From Lepidodermella squamata (Eukaryota; Gastrotricha), in the NCBI GenBank assembly GCA_047495785.1, contig JBLDXI010000013.1, positions 558,001 through 622,000 of the forward strand: a stretch of 64,000 nucleotides of DNA. Reading direction: 5' to 3'. This document shows positions 47,662-59,272 of this stretch, piece by piece. How positions within the stretch are numbered: the stretch's first letter is position 1; each line of letters starts with the position of its first letter. The translations under genes were made by a program, and so were the position numbers. Under the pieces are notes generated by a model that worked only from the letters and a program-made list of their open reading frames with translations, made no database searches and was not told where the DNA came from.

Positions 47662-49822
47662 TTAGCATGAGGCGAGCAGTAATTTGTTGTAGTCGGCTAG
47701 CATCGATTTAACCCGATTGATTATTTGCTTATAATCACACTCGGCCATTTTGGCAGCAATAACTGAAAAAACTTGAATTAATCAAAAGCATACATCCATA
47801 CGCTCCGACTTACAATCCTTGGCCGAAAAATTGTTCGCCTCGATCGTCTTCAGCTTGGTCTCAAGATGTAGCAGCTGCTTGAAAGCTTCGTTTTCTTCAA
47901 GACTTGATTTTTCCTTGTCGCATTTGTCCTTAAGGTGTTTGTTGGTTGTTTCCAGAGTAACCAATTGGCGCTTCAGGGATGATTTCTCTTCCATGAGGCT
48001 CTAAAATAACAAAAATCTGAGCGTCTACGTTGAGTTTTTTTTATCCATCACGAACCTTTTTCTTATCCTCAGCTTCATGCTTTAAGCCCTCTAAATTGGA
48101 GAATCTCTCAATTTCCATTTTCATCATTGACTGCCTTTGATATAGGTCTTCGATTTCCTGCTTTACTTTCACCTCTAGTTGCTCGATTTGCTCAACATCT
48201 TGCTGCAGTTTACGATGTTCTAAATAAACCAACTATAAAAAAGACAACTCCATCGAAGAAATTTTACCTTGGGTAATTCCAGCAGCGGTTGTTTCTGACT
48301 TTTTCAATTCACCTTCCTTGAACTCAAGATCCTTTTTCATTTGCGCAAGTTCTTCCCCCGAGGGCAAAGTGGTGAAACGAGCCAACGTTCGGCTGATGTG
48401 TTCCAAAAGCGAGACAACATTCTGTTCTAATTGAGCAATGCGTTCTTCGTTGCCTCGCTAAACATTGCATGGGAATAATGATAGTTAAGTATAACGTCAC
48501 ATAAATTCAAGTGCTACCTTAGTCTCTTCAAATGTAGCAAGAAACTCGTCCATTTGCTCCTCGCGTTTGCGAAGCTCTTTAAACTTCTGCTGCAGTTCGG
48601 AAGTACCTTCTTCAAGCTCCCGATCCAACTCAGCAACGTGCTGCTTAAGATTTTCTACCCGCGTTTGCAACTCATTGATTCTGGATGAATAATTTAATCG
48701 AATAAAATCGATAAGTGCAAAAATAAATATGAATATGAACTCACTCCCTTTCAATAGTGGCTATCTCTTGGTTATCGCGTTTTACATGCGCCAGAAGCTT
48801 TTCACGCTGCTCGGCTGGAGTTCCGCGCTCTTGCTCTTCTTTGAAAATGCGCTCACGCTTTTCCTCGATTTCGGCGAGATCTTCGAGTACTTTGACTGCT
48901 TCTTGCTTCAACGGATATGGAGCGATTTCAGCTTCAAATTCATGCTGCTTGGCTAGTAGCTGATCAAGTTGCTGTTGAAGCGACTCAATTTTACCGATAT
49001 AGGTGTCATTTTGGCGTTTCAGCTTCTCGTAACTGCAAAAAAATCTAATCAAAATGGTTTCATTTAACGAAAGAATTATTCACCGCTCCCGAGTCTTCGG
49101 ATCCATCTCGGTGACCATATTGTCAGTCATGCGCCGCTCCTGATCCATTTCCAATTCCAACTGAGAGATCAATGATTCTTGCTCTTGCTTTCGAGAGAAA
49201 AGCGATTCCAAGGCCCTGGATTCACGTTGATTGGCTGATCTCAAATCTTCAAGTTGCTGACGCATTGCTTGTGCATCGGACTCTGTGACCAAATGTTCGA
49301 CTAGAACGTTGTAATCTGCCATTTCTCCTTGAGCTTCTTTCAATTCTGCAGCCAACTTCTCCGCCTTCTTTTGATAAGAAAGGTAATTGTTCCGCTCCTC
49401 TGAGAGGTGCTCAATCTCTTTTCTCATTTTTGCTGTTTCTATTACAGTCTCATTCAGCTTCTGCCTGAGCAGACCAACGAAATAAGTTTTATCTTGAACG
49501 ATTCGTTGACCTTTCTGAGCTGTACGAAGGCCACCAAGTCCATGCTAAAAAAGGAGTTTTCATATATTGATGCGCCAAATTACTATGCAAGCACACAAAC
49601 CTGAGTCGTAGGGCGATCTTCTACAGTCAATGGAATGTTGAGAGCTACGCCGCCCCCAGCCATTTGACCTGAATTGGTCCCTAGAGCCCGCGCCGTAACA
49701 AGCCGGGAGGCTGTTCCTGGGGGGCGCCCCGATGCTGTACCCAATCTCTGCGGCGCAGCATTCAAATTTGGCTGATTTACTGGGGGCCGTGCCCCTGATT
49801 TGCCTGTGATTGGCCGGTCCAT
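47662..49822 (-). CDS. IFT74: Intraflagellar transport protein 74
   Basis: Core IFT-B subunit that pairs with IFT81 to bind tubulin in cilia. Eight exons: 49601-49822, 49084-49544, 48745-49032, 48518-48680, 48268-48457, 48056-48219, 47814-48000 and 47662-47762, all in phase, 591 aa (human 600). The basic, Gly/Pro/Arg-rich head (residues 1-74) is followed by long coiled coils. Family blocks: NNYLSYQKKAEKLAAELKE, ADYNVLVEHL, REKLLAHVKRDNQEIATIE, KELRKREEQMDEFLATFEETK and a C-terminal DYKQIINRVKSMLADYNKLL. Acceptor TTTTGTTAG sits 10 nt before the ATG. Transcribed in the same direction as MOSMO, 650 bp further downstream. Confidence 0.93.
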
Positions 49823-49832
49823 AATTTAAAAT

Positions 49833-50468
49833 CTAACAAAATAGAAGTTCATTCAATTGTTTATTGATTCAGCTGTTTTATTAAATACTAAAATATTGTA
49901 AACAAAATTTATCCTTAAGACTAGGTATATTCTATCAGCAATTTCAATACAGCTCAATTAGCACCAAATTGACGTTCGACAAGAGAACAACTTAAAAGAA
50001 TACACGTGCAATACTGTAACAAATGCAATAAACCATTCAATGAATAATCGGAAATTCAAGAGTATAAAAAATAAGGTACCGTATCGCCGCAAATTCTCGT
50101 AAAATCAAGCTATATATTGGCTAAATTAGGTTATTAAGATGGCTGATAAGTGAAGGTGGGGTGCATCTAGTCTTCACCTATATGCTACAGTGTGTGATTT
50201 ATCTATTTCGTACCATTTGTGGTGGCGTTTTGGAGGCTTTAGAACGAGCAAGTGTCATTTATTTCGTCCAGTTCTTATTTTTAAGGGAAAAAAGGAGCCG
50301 GGCAGCTAGGTAGTTATACAAACGTTGATTGAACGTAATTTGCGAGATACGGTATTCGCATGAGATAAAAAGATGAAAAAGAATTCACGCCCAATATATT
50401 AATTCTGAAAAGTACCAGGTGAAAATTTGCCTTAACGAAGACTCTCCCAGGATAATATGGCGCATAAA
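49833..50468 (-). other. MOSMO-IFT74 spacer
   Basis: AT-rich, no exon seen. Minus-strand AATAAA at 50258-50263 is a candidate polyadenylation signal for MOSMO. Confidence 0.5.
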
Positions 50469-51092
50469 TCACCATCCCGATGGGAGGATCGTTTGTAAAG
50501 AAATTATTTCTCCGATAGCATTCAACCAAAAACCAGTGATAAATAGTAGAAACGACATCCCAGTTTCGTGAGAAGTGGGAAGTTTGAAAGGCTGACCGCC
50601 TATTGAAGGAATACCGAATCCTAACGGGAACAACAGCGTGCCGATCGAGTATAAAAGAAGAGAGCACAGGCCCCATACACCGATTCTCGGCACACCAGTA
50701 ATTCGTTTAAAATGCGTCACAACTATGAAAACAACGCCAACGTCCATTATGAATGTGCCAAATGCAATCAAGACAAAAGTCGTAAACCAAAGCGCCTCGT
50801 TGTGGTAATAGCAGTAACGTGGCACGTCCAAAACAGATGTGCAAGTCTGCAGCAGTCCAATGGATTGAGACCCTAGATTTTCAATAACATTCATTATATG
50901 ACTTCAGTCTACGACTGCCGTTCACAATCTCTCACCTGCTACATTTGAAACAATCCAACTTTGCAATATGATGCTAAAAATTGTTAAATGAGATTTTTAG
51001 TTACAATTGAAACTAATATCAAGTTACCTAGCAGTCGCCAACTGCGCCGAAAACGTGAAAAGTATGGCGGATATCAACTCGATTTTTCGCAT
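50469..51092 (-). CDS. MOSMO: MOSMO-like four-pass membrane protein
   Basis: In vertebrates MOSMO (modulator of Smoothened) acts with MEGF8 and MGRN1 to lower Smoothened at the ciliary membrane. Exons 51028-51092, 50936-50973 and 50469-50872 are in phase and give 168 aa (human 167). Four hydrophobic segments, first in MRKIELISAILFTFSAQL. Closest block is near segment 3: TLLFPLGFGIPSIGGQPFKLP, which copies the vertebrate FPIGFYINEVGGQPYKLP region. Two cysteines in the first loop (QTC..RYC) match. Acceptor TTATTAG lies 10 nt before the ATG. Its neighbour IFT74 is also ciliary, though this may be coincidence. Confidence 0.85.
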
Positions 51093-51104
51093 TATTAATT
51101 TTCT

Positions 51105-51897
51105 AATAAGGAATAGCAAGTTTATTAGTATGCATGACAGATACCAATTACGCGACGATCAAAGAACGCAAAAGTTTTGAGCAGACAGCGGCGATGAAGC
51201 TTTCAAGCTACCATTCATTTCACTGAAATAAAAACTGAAATGGTTCTAATAATATTTTTCAACTTTGCGCTATATGGTAACTTGGATGTGTATTGATGAG
51301 AAGCGTTGCTATAGCTGGAAACTACATCCCGCGTCAATCGATAATCCACTATCATACTGAACGAGCATGAAGCATAGAATAAAGCATAAAAGAGAAAGGT
51401 GATACTTCGCGTAACGGATGGCGGGCGTCGGCAGGAAAATCAATTACACTATGAGAAAAAGATAGCAAAAGTTGATCAAAAATTAAAATTGTTTGCAAAA
51501 TCAAAAAATAAATTAAATTTTATATCCGGCAAAAAAAAAATATGTGAAAAACAAAAAAGAAGAAAAGCTTCCTACGCAACCGACGAGCATTGCAGCAGCT
51601 TGCATAACAGATGAACTGAGAGACATTATACCCCAAGTTCGCAAGGTCATCACAGATTACAGCTATAATTATTGAGTCTTCACCGCCTTTATAAGCTACA
51701 ACTTCGCAAGGTCATCTCAGATTACAGGTATAATTATTGAGTCTTCACCGCCTTGATAAACTACAAAGCTACAAAGAAGCTCGCGTTCCTTTCTTTTTTT
51801 CGACTCTGTCAAACAGCAAATTGTATCCTGATGTTCCAATTTTACTTCATTTTATCATTTAGGACTTAACGACAAATTGTTGCGCCTTCACTAAAAA
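51105..51897. other. Intergenic with a short tandem duplication
   Basis: Divergent promoter region between MOSMO (minus) and the OB-fold gene (plus). The ORF at 51399-51614 is Lys-rich with poly-A runs and no domain. Confidence 0.5.
51638..51767 (+). repeat. 65-bp tandem duplication
   Basis: Two adjacent copies start at 51638 and 51703 (TTCGCAAGGTCATC..), differing at a few positions, just upstream of the OB-fold gene. Confidence 0.85.
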
Positions 51898-52765
51898 ATG
51901 AGCTTGAAGAAAATCACTCCAATAACACAGTCTTTCTCCATCTTGGTTAAATTTGTAAAAATTCAGCGAGGGTGAGACATTATCTTCTTAAATACATACT
52001 TTACACTTCATACTTTATTCTTTTTTAGCTTGCAAGAGGACGGATCAGTACGCTACTGGAATGGCGAAATTGTCGACGAGACGGGCTATGGCATGCATAT
52101 CGCCTGCTTTAAAGATGTCGCTAACTCCACTTGGTCGACAGTTGAAAACTTGCCGTTCATCACTTTGCAAACGCCATCTGTCCAGGTAAAAAAATGCCTT
52201 ATTTTAACATCATTGTTTTTCGACATCATGCATTTTCAGCCGATGAAGCAGCAGTTCAAAGGCCACTTATCAAGCGATTATCAAATTATTATCACTGACG
52301 CCGCCCAATTGGCTGCTACCACCAAGACCTTCAAAGTAGATAACGGAGCCCTGGATATTGATCACATTGGTGATCTGAAAACAACAAAAATCGGCCTAAA
52401 CATCAATTTGTCTGGCGTCATCACAAAAATTAACAAACGCCAAACGGCTGAAAAGGTAATTTCATACTTTCTTCAAAGCAAACTCGACATAAAATGTTGT
52501 ACATTAGAGTGATTTCATGACGGCGATGCTTTGCGATCCAACAGGAGCAGTTCAAGTCTCCATATTTGGACCTGTGGACCTTAGCAATACAACCGTCGTA
52601 CGCATCACCAACGCTAAGTTCATGACGTTGCCATCAAACGGACAAAAGCACATGAGAATCGACCAACATTCGGCGATGGTCGTTGACACCAAGAACGCGG
52701 CTCTCAACAAGTGGGTTGACGCAGGCATGACGCCCGAAAACGAAGATGCATACATGATTATATAA
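51898..52765 (+). CDS. RPA-like OB-fold single-stranded DNA-binding protein
   Basis: Exons 51898-51971, 52029-52185, 52240-52455 and 52508-52765 are in phase and give 234 aa. Two OB-like halves: residues about 8-75 (GSVRYWNGEIVDETGYGMHI) and about 115-220 (NINLSGVITKINK, then TAMLCDPTGAVQVSIFGP and VVRITNAKFMTLP), arranged like RPA70 DNA-binding domains A and B. No zinc ribbon, so not full RPA70. It ends 0.86 kb before the Helitron gene on the same strand; many plant and some animal Helitrons carry their own RPA-like genes, so it may belong to the element. Acceptor AG lies 35 nt before the ATG. Equally it could be a host gene. Confidence 0.6.
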
Positions 52766-53628
52766 ATTTACTCAAACGCGGTCCTTCTTGCTCAAAGTCT
52801 TCGCATCTTAATTCTGTACACCAGTTTGTACAAAGTACAACCGTTTACCGTGGACCATTATGAGGCAATGAGGCAATCTTCTATTTTGTAAAAAACTATT
52901 TCTGTGCAATTTCGTGTGAGTATTCAATCATGGCAATCTTCTATTTTGTAAAAAACTATTTCTGTGCAATTTCGTGTGAGTATTCAATCATGGCAATCTT
53001 CTATTTTGTAAAAAACTATTTCTGTGTAATTTCGTGTGAGTATTCAATCATGAGCAAAAATCATTAATATTCTCATCTACATCTCATCTTCTCTCGAGTA
53101 TTTTTTACCATTTTTTGTTACATAGTTTTGTTTGGTTACATAGTTTACAATAGTTTTGTTACATTTGACTCAATTTTGGTATTACTCTGGCTCAAGTTGA
53201 AAACATCTGACACATTGCTTCCGATTATACTGCTTACAAGACTCAACATACTAATTTGGGAATATTTCTTCATATCGTTTCGTTTATATGGTTAGTGACA
53301 GTTCAGCTCGGTGTTCATGTACATTTTGCTTTGTGTCTGTACGCATAAAAAACCGTCTTTTTGTTAACGCAATGATCGGCTACTGGCCATCGACAGCAAT
53401 CTTACCTTCTCTTTCTGTTTCTCTCCTCTTCTGCTGTATAATAAATCTTCTCTTTCTACTTCTCTTCTCTTCCGCTGAATGTATTACCCAATTTATATTT
53501 TTTTATTTCAACAACTCGCCGCCTCCGCCTACTGATTTTAAGATGAGAAAATGACAATCTAATTACTGTTTGATACATTAGCCTAATAAAGCTGTCATTA
53601 TGGTTTTTAGAATTTTGGATTTCATTTT
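52766..53628 (+). other. Spacer between OB-fold gene and Helitron gene
   Basis: Contains a 60-bp triple tandem repeat and AT-rich DNA. The ORF at 53288-53554 has no domain. Immediately before the Helitron ATG there is an acceptor GTTTTTAG at 53603-53610. Confidence 0.5.
52872..53052 (+). repeat. 60-bp tandem repeat, three copies
   Basis: Three nearly identical 60-base units (GGCAATCTTCTATTTTG..) starting at 52872, 52932 and 52992; only one base differs (C to T in unit 3). Recent expansion. Lies between the OB-fold and Helitron genes. Confidence 0.95.
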
Positions 53629-56600
53629 ATGAAACGAATCCCTTCGATTTCCGTTTCGAAATTGAAACGGCCGATAAACAAAGAAGAAGAAGAAAGGGAA
53701 CATACGCCAGAGGTATAACAGATATTTTCTGTTATTTGCTATTTGCTATTTGCTTTTCTATTCATTGAAGTTTATGAAGCGAACAATCCCCTCTATTTCT
53801 ATAAATAAATTGAAACGGCCAAGTGAAGAAATGAAAAAGCAGGAAGAACACATCGAAAAGAAGAATCTGAGCACGGAGGTAAAACATAATGCTCGGATAA
53901 TATAATAATTATTCATATTGCTTCTTGGTACAGATTGCTACCAAACCGGTATATTTTTCTCAAACCGGGGCTCTCGATTCAAAGCGCGCGAAGGCGAAGC
54001 CCATTTTAATTAACAAAGTTAAGCCTGAGTCCGCTAAGGTAAACATACTACATACGCGGAATGAATATTATTTAAACAACGCTATCCCATTGTAGGAAAG
54101 TGTAGCTAATTATGACTCTTTACACCATGGAGCCAATACAAGTAAAGTTGGCGGAAAAAACGAGCAAACTTCTACGGTTGTAGCGGTTATCAATGACGCT
54201 GAACAGCCAAAAATTATCGTACAGACACCGAAAGTTGATGATGCTCTCCCTGCAAGACTTTATATCGGTAAAATGCAATTCATTTGCGACTTCTGTGGAG
54301 CCCGATTATGGCAGCAAGAATTATCTCCATCGAAGGATGGCTGTATTACTAGCAGCGTCTGCTGCAGAAATGGTCGCGTGAAACTGCCCAAACTTCCACC
54401 TCCTCCAATTGAATATCTAAATTTGCTGCGAGGCGACGACAAAACTAGCCACAATTTTCGAAAATTTATAAGAGCCTATAACAGCGTCAACGCATTAGCG
54501 TGGATGCGAGTTTCCGGGAAAATTGCAGAAAGTCAAATGAAGCCCCACCGTGCTGACCACGGCCCCTATTTTGTGGTACTTCACGGTCAAGTGTATCATA
54601 TTGTCGGCTCGCTGTTCGTTAATGCTGGATGCCAACCTAAGTTTTCGCAACTGTGGGTTCACGACCAAGAACAAGCTTTGGAAAATCGACTACATGTGAT
54701 GGACAATTTGGATAGGAATACCTTAGCTTTGCTTCAACGACTTCTGCAAACTTACAATCCCTACATCAAGATCTTTCAGCAAGCAGCTGAGTTTTATAAA
54801 ACACAGCCCGATGACGTGCAATTTGTCCTGGCACCGAACAACAATGACCGTCAATTTGATGCCGTTGCTTGCAATGAGGTTGCGGTTATTTTACCCGGCA
54901 GCGAAGACCAACGCGCCAACCACAGAGAGATAATTATCAAAAATCGTTCATCCAACAAGACCGAAGACCTTCGTCGCATTGATGAAACCAACCCGTTGTA
55001 TGATCCATTGGCATACGTCCTCATTTTCTTCGCCGGCGGAAAAGGTTGGGAACCAGGTATTCCACACACCGATAATAAGGGTCATGTTTCGCCTCGAGAT
55101 TTTGCTGCCTATTTGCTGCAAGATCGAAATGACCCAGATGACGTACTACTTGATAGCGGCCGTCTATTTCATCAATTTGCTGCAGACATGGCGGCAAAAA
55201 TTGAAACTGAAGAGCTTCGATATATTAAACATCACCTTAATAAATGGCGGGCCTCCCCATGGAACGACGTACAAAATGCCGCTCACGAGGCAAAATCTTC
55301 TCGCCAAAATCGAACCGATCTTCAAACCGCGTCAGATTTGGGAACCCGCGTCTTTCTACCAAGCACTTTCACACGGGGTCGTCGTTATATGCTGCAATTG
55401 TACTACGATTCCATGGCAATCGTCCGCGAAAAAGGCAAACCAGATCTTTTCCTCACCATCACTTGCAATCCAGGTAATTACCTAGGCAAGCTTTGCTAAG
55501 ATTTTAATGAAATTTCATTTTCAACTTCCTAGCATGGCCAGAAATCGTACAGTCGCTGCACCAACACCAAACCGCAAACGACAGGCCTGACTTATGTTGT
55601 AGAGTTTTTCGTATCAAGTTGGAAGAATTGAAGCAAGATCTCTTTCAATCGCAACTTTTCGGACCGGTGGTCGCGCATATCCACGTGATAGAATTTCAAA
55701 AGCGCGGGTAATTTTATTTTACACTAACATTTCTTGCCGGCATACTATTTCGTTCACTTTTTGTAGATTACCACATGCGCACATTTTGATTACGTTCGCG
55801 GAAGGGTCAAAGCTCGAAACCAGCTCAACAATCGACGCTTTAATTTCGGCCGAGCTACCAAACAAACAAGATTATCCTGAACTATTTGAAATCGTCTCAA
55901 AATTTATGATCCATGGCCCGTGTGGCGCGATAAACCCATCATCTCCTTGCATGGTCAAGCAGAATGGTCGCTTAAAATGCAAAGCCAACTACCCGAAGTC
56001 CTTCTCCGACTCAACCAGCCTCAACGAAAATGGATTTACTCTCTACCGACGGCGTGACAATGGTGTTTTCGTCGAAAAGGGCCATCATCAATGCGACAAC
56101 CGCTGGGTTGTACCTTACAACCCGGTTCTTTCAACGAAGTACAACTGCCATATCAATTTCGAAAAAGTCAACACAGTACAAGCAGTGAAATATTTATATA
56201 TGTACTTCTACAAAGGTGCAGACATGGCTTCTATAACATTCGGCAAAGACGAAATCAAATGCTACGAAAATGGTCGCTATCTGTCAGCGACGGAGGGTAT
56301 CTGGCACATTTTCAGTTTTCCGATGCATCAGGAACGGCCGAATGTTGTGCGACTACCCGTTCATGAACCAGACAAACAGCATGTCCTATTTCACGACGAC
56401 GACATTGTCATCGATTTGCCTGAGAACATTTCACATGACACTCAACTGACTCAATGGTTTCTTTACAACAAATCCCATAACGATTGTCGTCATCTGTTGT
56501 ACACGGAATTTACCAAGTATTTCAGCTGGTGTGCCGATGGCAAAGTCTGGAGGGCAAGGCAACATGCTAACCATGAAGTCGTTTCACGGCTTCAGTTTGT

Positions 56601-58745
56601 CTATCCGAACAACGTCGAGCGCTATGCCATCAAACTACTGCTTCAACATCAGCCTGGAATCGATAGCTTTGAAGCTTTGAGAACAATTGGTTCTACCCAA
56701 TACCAAACTTTCACCGAGGCGGCCGTTGCTTTAGGTCTTCTTCATTCCCCGAAACAGTGGGTCAGAACATTTGAAGAAGCCGCTCTTTGGAAAACTGCTT
56801 CAAGCCTCCGGCATTTGTTCTCTGCATGTCTTATCTCATGCAATCTTCCCGATCCTTACCAGGTAATCTTCCTTAATGCCTTAATAGCAAAATTTTTATT
56901 TATTCCATTCCATTCCATTTCTCAGATCTGGAAACAATTCAAAATCGACTTTTCCGATGATTTTTGGGACGCTGCTCGGAAATCGTTGTCTAAGCCCGAT
57001 TTACCCTTCTGCGAATCTTTTGAAGAACAAGCACTACTTCAAGTCGAAGAACAATTGCAACTTCATGGCAAAACTCTGAACAATTTCGCAGGTTTGTTCT
57101 CTTTTGTAAACGATATCTTTCAATTATCTCTCTTTGTTCAGGCTTCCCAGACGTTTCCACGTTTGCCAGTCATCTGTCGTCGAAATCTAACTACCACTTC
57201 GTACTTGAAACTTCTTTCGACCGCACAGAGCTCAAGATAAAAGTACGTTTTCACGCATTTTTCTTTCTTTTTTTATTACATTCGCATTCCGTGCAGGCTG
57301 ATAACGATTTTCAAATCATGAACGCAAATCAACGTCAAATAGCTTCCTTCATTTTGTCAAAAATCGCGAAATTTACGAAACAGCCTAATATCCATTTCAT
57401 CGATGCTCCTGCCGGCAGTGGCAAAACGTTTTTGCTTAATTACCTACTAAACATGGTCCGAAGTCAAGGATCTATTGCGATCGCTGTTGCATCATCCGCA
57501 GTCGCTGCCAGCCTATTGATTCGAGGTACAACAGCTCACAGTAAATTCTGCATTCCTATAGAAATCGACGAATTGTCAACATGCGCTATGGGGCCGAATT
57601 CCGCCCTTGGAGAATTGGTCATACAAGCGGCAATAATTTGTTGGGACGAGGCAGCCATGGCAAATCGGTTCATTTACGACTGCGTTGACCGAACCTTTCG
57701 AGATTTAATGAAACATATCGATCCCATCCTCGAGGAGATTCCTTTCGGTGGAAAATGTATTGTTTTGACCGCCGATTTTCGACAAACGCTACCTATAATA
57801 CAGCACGGAAGGAGAGCTGATATCGTCACTGCCTGTTTGAAATATACCAACTTTTGGGATCGAGTTTCTCAGCACTATTTGATCGAAAACATGCGCTTAC
57901 GTAAATCTCTGAATGACAAAGGCTTCACGGACCGTCAAATTGAGTTCAACGCTTTCCTGTTGTCAATCGGCAACGGCACAGCAGCAACCTTTCCAGACAT
58001 TGGGGAAAACGTGGTACAGCTTCCGTCGTACCTGTGTTTGCCATCAACTGATCCTCAGGAACTCATAAGTGCCGTATTCTCATCAAACATTTGTAACCTT
58101 TCTCCGCTCGAAATCTCCAAGCGTGCTATCCTGACGCCAAAAATTGACACAATGCTCATGCTGAATAGTCTCATTTTGAAGCGACTTCCCGGCAACGTGG
58201 TCACATCTTTCAGCTGCGACGAGGTGGATAACGGCGACCGATGTGCATATCCTGTTGAATTCCTGAATACTCTGACTCCGTCCAGCTTTCCGCCTCATCA
58301 ATTGCAGCTGAAATGTGGGATGCCTTTAATTTTGATAAGAAATTGGGATAAAGCCGCAGGCCTGTGCAACGGCACTCGGCTCATTCTTAAGTGTTATCAA
58401 CAAGATGTCCTTGACGTGGAAGTTGCATCAGGTCACTCCATGGGCAAACGTTTCTTACTTCCGAAAACACCCATGACAACAACAGACCATGACTATCCCT
58501 TCACGCTCAAACGCCTTCAATTTCCTGTGCTTCCGGCCATGGCTTTGACTCTCAATCGCGCCCAGGGTCAATCCTTTGACTACGTCGGCTTATTTTTGCC
58601 CAGTCCGCCTTTCGCTCATGGGCAGCTATACGTTGGACTTTCCAGGGCCACGGATTGCCGTAATGTCAAAGTTATGGTGTCAAGCGACTATATTATCAAT
58701 GATCAGTATTACACAAAAAACATTGTTTATAAGGAAGTTTTGTAA
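53629..58745 (+). mobile_element. Helitron rolling-circle transposon, coding core (ends not located)
   Basis: The Rep-helicase gene is complete, so this is an autonomous-type Helitron. I could not fix the 5' TC or 3' hairpin-CTRR termini by eye. The OB-fold gene to the left may lie inside the element, and a MITE sits just to the right. Confidence 0.85.
53629..58745 (+). CDS. Helitron Rep-helicase transposase
   Basis: Nine exons: 53629-53712, 53771-53878, 53934-54038, 54096-55473, 55533-55707, 55767-56862, 56926-57091, 57142-57242 and 57297-58745. All joins keep phase with no internal stop: 1553 aa. Exons 1 and 2 encode a duplicated basic motif. Then CDFC..CC (zinc-finger-like), the Helitron_like_N region with PLAYVLIFFAGGKGWEPGI, the HUH endonuclease (KRGLPHAHILI) with its catalytic two-tyrosine helix (VKYLYMYFYKG), and a Pif1-type helicase: Walker A DAPAGSGKTFLLNYL, Walker B CWDEAAM, late motifs ALTLNRAQGQSFDYVGLFL and YVGLSRATDCRNVKV. 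The protein nicks and unwinds DNA for rolling-circle transposition. Introns look like host introns (50-63 nt). Open frame throughout suggests recent activity. Confidence 0.93.
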
Positions 58746-58880
58746 ACCACTTGGGTTCTGAAATGTTCACGTTGTCTGCAGCTAACTTAATAAATTGCGG
58801 TTTTGCGGCATCACAAATTCGTTCACTTCATTTTTTCCATCGATTTCCTTTCAAACAGGGTTATATGCGTCAATCAGTTT

Positions 58881-58888
58881 GAATTTTT
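58881..58888. repeat. Target-site duplication, left copy
   Basis: GAATTTTT directly before the MITE. Confidence 0.85.
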
Positions 58889-59264
58889 GGGTCCCCTACA
58901 GAGCAGCAGGCTTCAAAGCAAGATAAACTCGGAAAGCGGTACAAACGTCACGCAACAATAAATCGAATTAATTACGATAAAATTCGGCGTAGTTTTCTGA
59001 ATATGGACTCATCATAACTTTAGTAGTCCGGCTTATGAATTTTGAAAAAATTTCGAAAAACGACTTTTTCGACCTAAGTGAGGTCTGAGTCACATTACGG
59101 AGTTTTGATGACTTAGTTCCTCAATTTTTGGTGTGAAAAGCTAGAATAGCTGACCATCATGTTAGTCCATTGGTTGAAAATCAGAGGCTAAGCCTGAGCG
59201 CCTGCTGAGAGGACTGTTTAGTGCGTTTTCCCTGCTTTCAAGCCTGCTGCTCTGTGGGGGACCC
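58889..59264. mobile_element. MITE with 32-bp terminal inverted repeats and 8-bp target duplication
   Basis: Arms 58889-58920 and 59233-59264 match at 30 of 32 positions when one is reverse-complemented; both begin GGGTCCCC(T/C)ACAGAGC. The element is 376 bp, without an ORF, and is flanked by identical GAATTTTT at 58881-58888 and 59265-59272. An 8-bp duplication is typical of hAT, P or Merlin-type DNA transposons; the GGG start does not match usual hAT ends (CAG), so the superfamily is open. A perfect duplication means a fairly recent insertion. Confidence 0.88.
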
Positions 59265-59272
59265 GAATTTTT
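59265..59272. repeat. Target-site duplication, right copy
   Basis: GAATTTTT directly after the MITE, identical to the left copy. Confidence 0.85.
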
